Below, piece after piece: positions 57,362 through 64,000 of a stretch of 64,000 bases of DNA. Origin of the DNA: Tenacibaculum adriaticum (GTDB lineage Bacteria > Bacteroidota > Bacteroidia > Flavobacteriales > Flavobacteriaceae); contig NZ_VNIA01000001.1 of NCBI RefSeq assembly GCF_008124875.1, positions 760,721-824,720 of the forward strand, read 5' to 3'. The notes under the pieces were generated by a model that did no database searches, was not told where the DNA came from, and saw only the letters and a program-made list of their open reading frames with translations. Within the stretch, counting starts at the first letter, position 1; every line of letters starts with the position of its first letter. Both the position numbers and the translations under genes were made by a program.

Positions 57362-57844
57362 ATGACAGCAAAATTTAACTTTTTAATCACGATCGTATTT
57401 TCAGGCTTATTTCTATGGTCCTGTAGTAGTGATGATTCCGACATTAAGGATGAAACAAAACCTGAAATAACTATAAACTACAATGAAGGATTTCCCCAAT
57501 CTTGCACCGAATTGGTAAGAGGTGAAACGTACCATTTTAGGGCAATGGTTACTGACGATATGGAACTTGCTTCTTATAGCTTGGATATCCATAATAACTT
57601 CGATCACCACACCCATGACGATCAGGGAGCACAATGTGAGCTTGACCCTATAAAGCAAGCTGTAAATCCTATGATTTATATGGAAAATTTTTCCATTGAA
57701 AATGGGTTGACCTCTTATGAAATCGACATCACAGTTACGATACCGAATGATGTCGATGCAGGGGATTACCATTGTGCATACTCTGTAACCGATAAAACAG
57801 GTTGGCAAAGCAGAACTTCTATTGACATTAAAATTATTGAATAA
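57362..57844 (+). CDS. DUF4625-type lipoprotein, His-rich
   Basis: 160 residues. Lipoprotein signal FSGLFLWSCSSDDSD; the acidic Asp run right after Cys resembles the signal that sends lipoproteins to the cell surface in Flavobacteria. The domain is like that of the next two genes (VTDDMELASYSLDIHNNFDH), with a His/Asp patch HHTHDDQGAQC that could bind metal, and ends DYHCAYSVTDKTGWQ. It starts 41 bases after the receptor. Confidence 0.72.
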   Translation: MTAKFNFLITIVFSGLFLWSCSSDDSDIKDETKPEITINYNEGFPQSCTELVRGETYHFRAMVTDDMELASYSLDIHNNFDHHTHDDQGAQCELDPIKQAVNPMIYMENFSIENGLTSYEIDITVTIPNDVDAGDYHCAYSVTDKTGWQSRTSIDIKIIE

Positions 57845-57863
57845 CAAATTAAAATAAACAAAA

Positions 57864-58796
57864 ATGAAAACAACGAAACAAAATTTTAGAACTCAGATTG
57901 CGCTTTATGCATTAGCTTTTTTCGGCTTATTAATAACATCATGTAGTAATGATGATAATGACGTTCAACTTCCTATTTCTTCTATTAGTGAAGTAGAAAT
58001 TGGTTCAGCTAATAGAGGTGTTATTGGTAGAGACTTTCATTTTAATGTAGAAGTGTTAGCCGGAGATATGATTGATATCGTACAGATTAATATTAATCCT
58101 CGTGAGGATGAAACCTATACCCATGATTGGTCATTCGAAATAGTGTGGGATGAATTTAAAGGCGTTAAAAACGCCACAGTTCATAAACACTTTGAAGTTC
58201 CTGAAGATGCAGCCGAAGGAAAATATGACTTTGTTATTACTGTAACAGATGAAAACGGTACAAAACTGGAAGAAACTTTTGAAGTAGAAATTATTGATCC
58301 GGCTAATCTTCCAGTAGATCCCAAACTATCTTTTATTTTAAGAAATGGTAGTAATTTATACATTGTGAATGATGAAACATTTGAAGAACCCGAAGAAGGT
58401 ATCATATTTCCAAAAGATGGTCCCCTCATATCTCTTACAACCGTTCAGAATGTAAAAGATGATGGGAAAATATTCATCTTGATGATTAAGAAGAGTTTAA
58501 ACCATTATCCTGAAACCATTGATGATATTGATTTTTCTAAAGCAATTGTGGTAGATGTCTATGAGCATAGTGGTAGAGAAAATATATTCACTTTTTACAA
58601 TTCTATTGTTGGTGTGCGAAATGCTCCAGAGTTTATTGTTGGTACTACTCAGGATAATAATACTCCGAATCCAAATTCAGTAGATGGTGACAAAAGTTGG
58701 GAAAATACTGAATATTATTATGGCATAGTTTACACCAATACAACTCATAACATTAGTGTGCATCATTACATTGACATAACTGTTGAAGGATTTTAA
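57864..58796 (+). CDS. DUF4625-type lipoprotein, copy 1 of a tandem pair
   Basis: 310 residues. Signal ends LLITSCSNDDND, again an acidic stretch after Cys. Residues 35-150 are the DUF4625 domain (EIGSANRGVIGRDFHFNVEV, NPREDETYTHDWSFEIVWDE). The C-terminal half (DDIDFSKAIVVDVYEH, NTPNPNSVDGDKSWENTEYY) is a separate domain I cannot name. It is closely similar to the next gene. Confidence 0.75.
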   Translation: MKTTKQNFRTQIALYALAFFGLLITSCSNDDNDVQLPISSISEVEIGSANRGVIGRDFHFNVEVLAGDMIDIVQININPREDETYTHDWSFEIVWDEFKGVKNATVHKHFEVPEDAAEGKYDFVITVTDENGTKLEETFEVEIIDPANLPVDPKLSFILRNGSNLYIVNDETFEEPEEGIIFPKDGPLISLTTVQNVKDDGKIFILMIKKSLNHYPETIDDIDFSKAIVVDVYEHSGRENIFTFYNSIVGVRNAPEFIVGTTQDNNTPNPNSVDGDKSWENTEYYYGIVYTNTTHNISVHHYIDITVEGF

Positions 58797-58872
58797 TATA
58801 TAAACAAAAGCGGTATTAGCTTCATTGTTAATACTGTTTAAAAACTTTTTAAAGGAATTTAATAACTAAAAA

Positions 58873-59817
58873 ATGGAACAAATCTTTAAAACCCGAATAG
58901 TACTTTATGCACTAGCCTTTTTTGGCTTATTGCTAACATCATGTAGCAATGATGATGATATTACACTCTCTATACCTTCTATTAGTGAAGTAGAAATTGG
59001 CTCTGCCAATAGAGGTGTTATTGGTAGGGACATTCATTTTAATGTAGAAGTTTTAGCCGGAGATATGATTGATTTAGTACAGGTTAATATCAATCCTCGT
59101 GAAGAAGAAAACTATACACATGACTGGTCATTCGAAATAGCGTGGGATGAGTTTAAAGGTGTTAAAAATGCTACTGTACACAAACACTTTGATGTGCCTG
59201 AAGATGCCGCCGAAGGGAAATATGATTTTATTATTACTGTAACAGACGAAAACGGTACAAAACTGGAAGAAATTTTTGAAGTAGAAATTATTGACCCTAT
59301 AAACCTACCTGTTGACCCTAGTGTGTATTTATTTGCTGTGGAAAAAATAGATATTGATGGTAATACTGGTCTTGCAAATTTCTATGCAAATGGAGATTTC
59401 AGAAATCCTGATGACAAAGTATTTCGTGAAAATGAATCAATTGTATCATATACACAGATTAACAACGTGAAAGATGATGGTATTTTATACAATTTGCTTA
59501 TCAAGAAGAGCTTAAATCATAAACCAGAAACTGTTGACGATATTGATTTTTCCAAGGCAATCGTAATAGATGTTTTAGAACATACAAATTATGAAGAAGT
59601 AACGTCTATTAGCACTTATTTTAATCCAGATGTGTCTATTCGAGATAGACCAGCATTAACAATTGGTGCTCTACAAGATAACAACTTACCTAACCCGAAT
59701 TCCATTGATGGAGACAACGTCTGGGAAAGTGGCACCTATTATTATGGTATCGTATATACTAATACTACCCATAATTTAAGCGTACACCATTATATTGAGT
59801 TTGATATAGTTTTTTAA
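58873..59817 (+). CDS. DUF4625-type lipoprotein, copy 2 of a tandem pair
   Basis: 314 residues, paralog of the previous gene. The first 150 residues are nearly the same (lipobox LLLTSCSNDDD; EIGSANRGVIGRDIHFNVEV); the C-terminal half keeps the same blocks (DDIDFSKAIVIDVLEH, NLPNPNSIDGDNVWESGTYY) with clear divergence in the middle. A 76-base gap separates the copies. Both are probably surface partners of the TonB receptor. Confidence 0.75.
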   Translation: MEQIFKTRIVLYALAFFGLLLTSCSNDDDITLSIPSISEVEIGSANRGVIGRDIHFNVEVLAGDMIDLVQVNINPREEENYTHDWSFEIAWDEFKGVKNATVHKHFDVPEDAAEGKYDFIITVTDENGTKLEEIFEVEIIDPINLPVDPSVYLFAVEKIDIDGNTGLANFYANGDFRNPDDKVFRENESIVSYTQINNVKDDGILYNLLIKKSLNHKPETVDDIDFSKAIVIDVLEHTNYEEVTSISTYFNPDVSIRDRPALTIGALQDNNLPNPNSIDGDNVWESGTYYYGIVYTNTTHNLSVHHYIEFDIVF

Positions 59818-60150
59818 TGAGTGTTTAAGCAGTGCTATAGAATATTATTGGTGCTGCTTACTGCTTTTACTTAAAATTAGAATTTTTGTATTCTATATTA
59901 AAAAGCTTTATTCAAGAACAATTAGGATGTAAAGAAAGAAATAAAAGAACCTCTAAATTAATGAATATTATGATAAAGAATCTATTCAAACAAAATTTGA
60001 TAAAAATACGAAGCTATTAAATATTTTGTTATAAACTTTGCCTTAACGTTACATAATTTTTAAAATATATTAACAAGAAGACTACGATTTTTAGCACTTG
60101 TTTCTATATTTTCGAATCTTTATAAAACAATAAAACAATAAAACAATAAA
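59818..60150. other. Non-coding gap after the lipoprotein genes
   Basis: About 330 bases without a gene. The only feature I see is a short tandem repeat of AAAACAAT units at about 60124-60150, just before the next ATG. Confidence 0.55.
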
Positions 60151-60603
60151 ATGAGAAAATCATTATTTATTTTGGCTATCAGCCTTTTTGCATTTATAAA
60201 AACTAATGCACAAGTAGAGTATAAAATAATTACTAGTGTAGAATCTATTATCCCTAGTGGCTCAGGGAGATCTCGTATAATATCTGCTAATGCAGACCGA
60301 AACTATAAAGATTTTACATCTGTACAAACAGAAGATGACAACACTAGAAATAAAGCAGATAGAAGCAAAATTAGAGTTAAAGATTTTGAAGAAACCAAAC
60401 TTTTAAATTTTTATAACCTTGTGGGGATTCGTTTTCAAAATATTGCTGCAAATGATGCAGTTGTTACTTCAAAAATTAATACAATGGCCGAAGAAGGTTG
60501 GGAGCTTGCTTTTGTAACAAGTGGTGTTGAAAGTGATGGGGGGAAAGACGATGGTCAAGGGATTTTTATTACACGTTATGTTTTTAAAAGACAGAAAAAA
60601 TAA
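60151..60603 (+). CDS. Secreted protein of unknown function, DUF4177-like ending
   Basis: 150 residues with a signal peptide (SLFILAISLFAFIKTNAQ). The C-terminal part INTMAEEGWELAFVTSGVES and IFITRYVFKRQKK resembles DUF4177 (a GWEL motif and a terminal beta strand with a basic end). No catalytic motif. Not part of a clear operon. A hairpin follows at 60668-60694. Confidence 0.6.
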   Translation: MRKSLFILAISLFAFIKTNAQVEYKIITSVESIIPSGSGRSRIISANADRNYKDFTSVQTEDDNTRNKADRSKIRVKDFEETKLLNFYNLVGIRFQNIAANDAVVTSKINTMAEEGWELAFVTSGVESDGGKDDGQGIFITRYVFKRQKK

Positions 60604-60667
60604 TTAAAAAACTCGTACTGTATGTAGTATTTTCTAGTGAATATTTGCAGTTTAAAATTAATCTATT

Positions 60668-60694
60668 ATGAGTTCGATATTATATCGAGCTCAT
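60668..60694 (+). terminator. Hairpin after the secreted protein gene
   Basis: ATGAG...CGATAT pairs with ATATCG...CTCAT with two internal mismatches. The T run after it is weak (TTTCATT), so terminator function is uncertain. Confidence 0.45.
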
Positions 60695-60862
60695 TTCATT
60701 AAATAAAAGTTTTATGATTATAAAAGAATAATAGGTTTGATTAAAACAACCACGTTTCTGTTACAGCCTTTGACCCGCTGACCAATAAATTTAGACCTTT
60801 TAACAGAAGTAGCTAGTTGTACTGTACGCTAATTTTGCATTATAATCTTAAATAAAAAAGAA

Positions 60863-61064
60863 ATGAGTAAAGTAGTATTAATAACATGAGCTTCAGCAGG
60901 TATAAGGATGGCCCACGGTCAAACTTTTGGCAAAAAATGGCTTTAAGCTATATGATGCAGCACGCTGGGTAGCAAAAATGGAAGAATTGAAGACGTTTGG
61001 TATAATTCGGTTGCTTTTAGATACCTATTTTTCTACGTCGTTCGAAGAACAGTTTGAAGGTTAA
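60863..61064 (+). pseudogene. Decayed short-chain dehydrogenase gene
   Basis: The start MSKVVLIT is followed by a TGA stop (60887-60889) where the Rossmann motif needs Gly, then ASAGI; a frameshift later, NGFKLYDAARWVAKMEELKT follows in another frame and ends at 61064. The order (VVLITGASAGI, then YDAARRVAKMEEL) is that of a short-chain dehydrogenase, but only the first 65 residues or so remain. It is the broken counterpart of genes like the intact SDR at 62926. Confidence 0.75.
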
Positions 61065-61117
61065 TGCTTCGAATTTATAAAACATTAAAAGTGTAAAATT
61101 TTAATTTTTAAATACTT

Positions 61118-61235
61118 AATTTGATGTCAGTGAGATTGTCTATCAACTTGGTTTGAACATTCACAATCGTTTAGCAGGAAGTTTAAGAGTAAAGCTAAAT
61201 TATCTCCATTAGAATTTAGAGCGAGTTTTAATTAA
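61118..61235 (+). pseudogene. Remnant of an AraC-type regulator C-terminus
   Basis: DVSEIVYQLG in one frame (ending at 61152), then after one missing base FEHSQSFSRKFKSKAKLSPL and EFRASFN and a TAA stop at 61233-61235. This is the second HTH of an AraC/XylS regulator (the H-S-Q-S-F-S-R-K-F-K pattern). The N-terminal part is gone. It sits between the SDR wreck and an intact AraC gene. Confidence 0.72.
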
Positions 61236-61358
61236 GGAACGTCAATAAAATGACTGCATTCAAATCTGTAATTTATGAACTGGTATTTATAAATTTACAT
61301 TTCGACTAGCAAAAACACAAGTACGTCTAAATCTGCCTACGATTTATAGAAATTTAAA

Positions 61359-62201
61359 ATGGACAAGTTTAACATACACACTTACGTTTCGGATAGACAA
61401 GCACCGAGAAACAAAGTCTTTCTTCCTCAAAATCTTGTTTCTTTTTTGGAACAAGGCGAGAAAGTTGTGTACTATGCTAACAACAAAACGATTATCACAG
61501 ACAATCAATTTGCCATACTTTCTTCTGGAAATTGTTTAATGACAGAAAAACTTCCTGTAAACAACAATTATAGTAGCACGATGCTATTTTTTGACAATAC
61601 AGCTCTAACTAATTTTTTTATAAAATATGCTTCTATTATTGACAAAATTCCGTCAAAACACGGAAAGATGAAAAAACCATTTTTAGTTTTTGAGAAAGAC
61701 GAATTTATTCATACTTACATTGCTTCACTTAAACTCATTCAATTAAAATCAGCTTCGTTTTCAGATAAAATAATAGGACTGAAATTTGAAGAATTAATGC
61801 TTCATCTTCTTGAAAAATATCCAAATGAGGTTCTTTCATTCCAAACTAAAAACCAAGAGAAATATTCGGACTTTGAAATCAGAAAAGCGGTAGAGCTAAA
61901 CATAACCAATAGCCTTACATTAGAAGAATTGGCATTTTTATGCCACACAAGTATTTCTACTTTTAAGCGAAAATTCTTAAAAATTTACCACCAAACACCA
62001 AGTCAATATTTCTTGCAACAAAAAATGGAATTAGCAAAATCACTGTTGTTACAAAACAAAAATCCAAGCGAAGTTTTTTACAAAGTTGGTTACCAAAATC
62101 ATTCAAGTTTTACCCAATCGTTCAAGCAAGTTTACGGTATTACACCTAAACAGTTTCAACAACAAAATTTGGATCCTTCACAACAGTTTTTGAACGATTA
62201 G
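61359..62201 (+). CDS. AraC-family transcriptional regulator
   Basis: 280 residues. The N-terminal 180 residues are an effector-binding part with no clear ligand; the C-terminal 100 hold the two HTHs (SLTLEELAFLCHTSISTFKR then VFYKVGYQNHSSFTQSFKQV and YGITPKQFQQQN). It is the first of an intact group with a DinB-family and an SDR gene on the same strand, which suggests it controls them. No effector can be guessed. Confidence 0.88.
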   Translation: MDKFNIHTYVSDRQAPRNKVFLPQNLVSFLEQGEKVVYYANNKTIITDNQFAILSSGNCLMTEKLPVNNNYSSTMLFFDNTALTNFFIKYASIIDKIPSKHGKMKKPFLVFEKDEFIHTYIASLKLIQLKSASFSDKIIGLKFEELMLHLLEKYPNEVLSFQTKNQEKYSDFEIRKAVELNITNSLTLEELAFLCHTSISTFKRKFLKIYHQTPSQYFLQQKMELAKSLLLQNKNPSEVFYKVGYQNHSSFTQSFKQVYGITPKQFQQQNLDPSQQFLND

Positions 62202-62227
62202 CCACAATAACACGTAGTGTTTCTTTT

Positions 62228-62235
62228 TAACTTTG
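62228..62235 (+). promoter_or_regulatory. -7 element before the DinB-family gene
   Basis: TAACTTTG fits TAnnTTTG, 24 bases before the ATG at 62260. No good -33 box. Confidence 0.4.
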
Positions 62236-62259
62236 CGTTGAATTTAAAACGTAAAGAAA

Positions 62260-62769
62260 ATGACAAAAAAGTATTTCACAGAACAGGCCAAATACAATAA
62301 CTGGGCAGATAGTTTTGCTATTGAATGGTTGACACAAATCAATGACGAACAATGGGAACAACTCATTATAAGTAGTTTTAGTAGTGTTCGTAAAACTGCT
62401 ATTCATCTCACAAGTGCTAAAAGAATTTGGATTGACTTTTGGACAAAAGTTCCTAATCCTGTTTACTTGTCGGCCGAATTTAACGGAACAAAAAACGATT
62501 TAATTGAAATTTGGAAAAAGACATCAATCAACTTGCTAAATTTTATTGAAAGTTATCCTGAAGAAGACTATCTAAAACCAGTTGACTTTGTTTATCCCAA
62601 TGGGAAAAAAGACCAAATGATTTTTTGGCAAACATTTCCACACTTCGTCAATCACGCTACTTATCACCGAGGACAATTAGTAACGTTGTTGCGGCAAGTA
62701 GGTTTTACTGATTTTTCTAACACAGATTTGGCGACTTACTTTATCAAAAAACAAAATACAATAGCATAA
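62260..62769 (+). CDS. DinB-family protein
   Basis: 169 residues, four-helix DinB/YfiT-like fold. The metal triad is visible: His in TAIHLTSAKRIW and two in HFVNHATYHRGQLVTLLRQ. The proteins bind a metal and often act as thiol transferases with bacillithiol or as damage-inducible factors; here the substrate is unknown. It lies between the AraC and SDR genes. Confidence 0.87.
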   Translation: MTKKYFTEQAKYNNWADSFAIEWLTQINDEQWEQLIISSFSSVRKTAIHLTSAKRIWIDFWTKVPNPVYLSAEFNGTKNDLIEIWKKTSINLLNFIESYPEEDYLKPVDFVYPNGKKDQMIFWQTFPHFVNHATYHRGQLVTLLRQVGFTDFSNTDLATYFIKKQNTIA

Positions 62770-62925
62770 CAGCAATAAGAAATCACAGCCAATAACAGCG
62801 TATCAATTTACAAAACCACATACAATTCAAACATTCGTAATTTTGGTTACAACCTAACTCTATTTGGCAACAAATATTTTTTTACTTCTGCGGACTTTTG
62901 TATCGTACATTTTAAACAACAAATT

Positions 62926-63732
62926 ATGCAAAAGACAATATTCATAACAGGAGCTTCTTCAGGTTTAGGAAAAGCAACTGCAAAATTCTTTCAGTCAAAA
63001 GGCTGGAATGTAATAGCAACTATGCGAAACCCTGAAAAAGAAACAGAACTCACAAAATTGGAAAACGTAACACTATTGTCGTTAGATGTTACCAATTTAG
63101 AACAAATCAAAGAAGTTGCAGCAAAATCGAATGAACTAAAAAATATAGACGTAGTATTTAATAATGCTGGCTATGGTTTGATGGGTGCATTGGAAGCAGT
63201 AAGCGATGAACAAATTGTTCAGCAAATCGACACCAATCTTTTGGGAGTAATACGTGTTACAAAAGCATTTACACCCTATTTCAGACAAAAGAAAAATGGT
63301 TTGTTTATCACCACAACCTCAATTGGAGGAAGTTTAGGATTTCCGTTACATTCTATTTATCAGGCTACCAAATTTGGATTAGAAGGATGGTCAGAAAGTA
63401 TGTCATTTGAATTAAGTCAACACAATATCAGTATAAAAACGATTGCTGCAGGAGCCATCGTAACAGATTTTACAGGTAGGTCGTTAGTTAAAAGTTCACA
63501 CGTTGCCTATCAAGAGTTGGAAGAGAAGTTATTCGGCAATGTTGATGATATGATGAGTGCTGCTTCTACACCTGAACAAATTGCCAATATAGTATATGAA
63601 GCTGCAACAGACAACAAAGACCAAATAAAATATCTTGCTGGAGCTGATGCAGAAAATATGTTTCAAACTCGTATTAAAATTGGAAGCGAGGAATTCAGAA
63701 AAATGATAAGAAAACAATTTGTAGGACATTAA
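62926..63732 (+). CDS. Short-chain dehydrogenase/reductase
   Basis: 268 residues, classical SDR. Cofactor motif FITGASSGLGKATAKFF at the N-terminus, NNAGYGLMGALE, catalytic Ser in TTTSIGGSLG and YxxxK in YQATKFGLEGWSES. The 5' half resembles the wreck at 60863. Substrate not predictable. A 156-base gap separates it from the DinB-family gene. Confidence 0.9.
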   Translation: MQKTIFITGASSGLGKATAKFFQSKGWNVIATMRNPEKETELTKLENVTLLSLDVTNLEQIKEVAAKSNELKNIDVVFNNAGYGLMGALEAVSDEQIVQQIDTNLLGVIRVTKAFTPYFRQKKNGLFITTTSIGGSLGFPLHSIYQATKFGLEGWSESMSFELSQHNISIKTIAAGAIVTDFTGRSLVKSSHVAYQELEEKLFGNVDDMMSAASTPEQIANIVYEAATDNKDQIKYLAGADAENMFQTRIKIGSEEFRKMIRKQFVGH

Positions 63733-63744
63733 TTGTAAATTTGT

Positions 63745-64000
63745 ATGGTGAAGCAAATAAATTCCTTGTCCGATTTTCATAAGTTGTTATCGCTACCAAA
63801 GCCTTTGCATCCTTTGGTAAGTGTAGTGCTTGTTCCTGAATTGCATCTTGCAGATGTTGAGATATGGAAACGGTTTTCTACTGACTTTTATACTATTTCA
63901 TTGAAAAACAACATTCAATCCAAAGTAAAATATGGGCAACAATATTATGACTTTGACACAGGAACAATGACATTTATTGCACCGAAGCAAGTTCAGACCA
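63745..64000 (+). CDS. N-terminal part of an AraC-like regulator (runs off the window)
   Basis: 85 codons from the ATG at 63745 are visible. The sequence (VKQINSLSDFHKLLSLPKPL, HPLVSVVLVPELHL, then YDFDTGTMTFIAPKQVQ) looks like the N-terminal cupin-like part of an AraC-family regulator of the kind usually linked to SDR or oxidoreductase genes in Bacteroidota. The DNA-binding part is beyond position 64000. It starts 12 bases after the SDR stop. Confidence 0.65.
   Translation, partial: MVKQINSLSDFHKLLSLPKPLHPLVSVVLVPELHLADVEIWKRFSTDFYTISLKNNIQSKVKYGQQYYDFDTGTMTFIAPKQVQT

Noticed and set aside
57413..57847. A 144-codon minus-strand frame over the first DUF4625 lipoprotein.
   Set aside because: The plus-strand gene has a lipoprotein signal and matches its neighbours; the minus frame matches nothing.
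42636..64000. Complete integrative conjugative element.
   Set aside because: No integrase, no channel genes and no right attachment site in the window; only mobilization genes are seen.

Overview
The window is AT-rich DNA from a member of the Bacteroidota, most likely a Flavobacteriaceae and probably a marine genus of the Tenacibaculum/Polaribacter kind (genus is a guess). The evidence is a PorT-type outer membrane protein next to ExbD genes, a GSCFA-domain protein, Bacteroidota promoters (TTTG, about 19 nt, TAnnTTTG) without obvious Shine-Dalgarno sequences, SusC-style TonB receptors with a carboxypeptidase-like N-terminal domain, and BfmA/MobB-type mobilization genes.

Positions 1 to about 42640 are core chromosome. 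In order they hold: the end of an ExbD pair and a PorT-like protein; rpoN and asnS; a membrane protein with a P-loop ATPase domain; a LuxR-type regulator; an RND/MMPL exporter; the translation block rplM-rpsI-rpsB-tsf-pyrH-frr on the minus strand, with a textbook promoter and internal hairpin terminators; an OmpA-like lipoprotein; apbE, a methyltransferase and map; a CoA-transferase; gpmI; an M48 protease; an aldehyde dehydrogenase and a long aromatic amino acid hydroxylase followed by a rhodanese; alaS; an M23 peptidase, MerR, LemA and two TPM proteins; a PepSY membrane protein, DUF423, a MobA-like nucleotidyltransferase, XdhC and SelO; an acyltransferase-like membrane protein; der and era; and an initiator tRNA.

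A mobile or accessory region begins directly after the tRNA-fMet gene (42563-42635). Its left part holds a tandem GGTACAGAAT repeat, a non-coding stretch with three concentric inverted repeats, a short SSB, a RadC-like protein, a candidate oriT with two inverted repeats, and a BfmA / MobB relaxase / TraG-type coupling protein operon. No integrase and no second attachment site are in the window, so the right end lies outside it or has been lost.

The cargo starts with a Fur-family repressor that faces a promoter carrying repeated TTTGCAA boxes. Downstream on the plus strand come a flavin disulfide reductase with a Tat-like signal, a 14-helix MFS exporter, an APC permease, a methyltransferase carrying a lipoprotein signal and a His-rich linker, a small Cys-containing protein, a second methyltransferase, a MerC-like membrane protein, a Cys/His peptide, a TonB-dependent receptor and three DUF4625 lipoproteins. 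I read this as a metal-responsive transport and surface-binding locus, with two enzymes unusually equipped for export; the metal is not known.

The last 4 kb contain a small signal-peptide protein, the wreck of an SDR gene and of an AraC gene, then intact AraC, DinB-family and SDR genes and the start of another AraC-like regulator.
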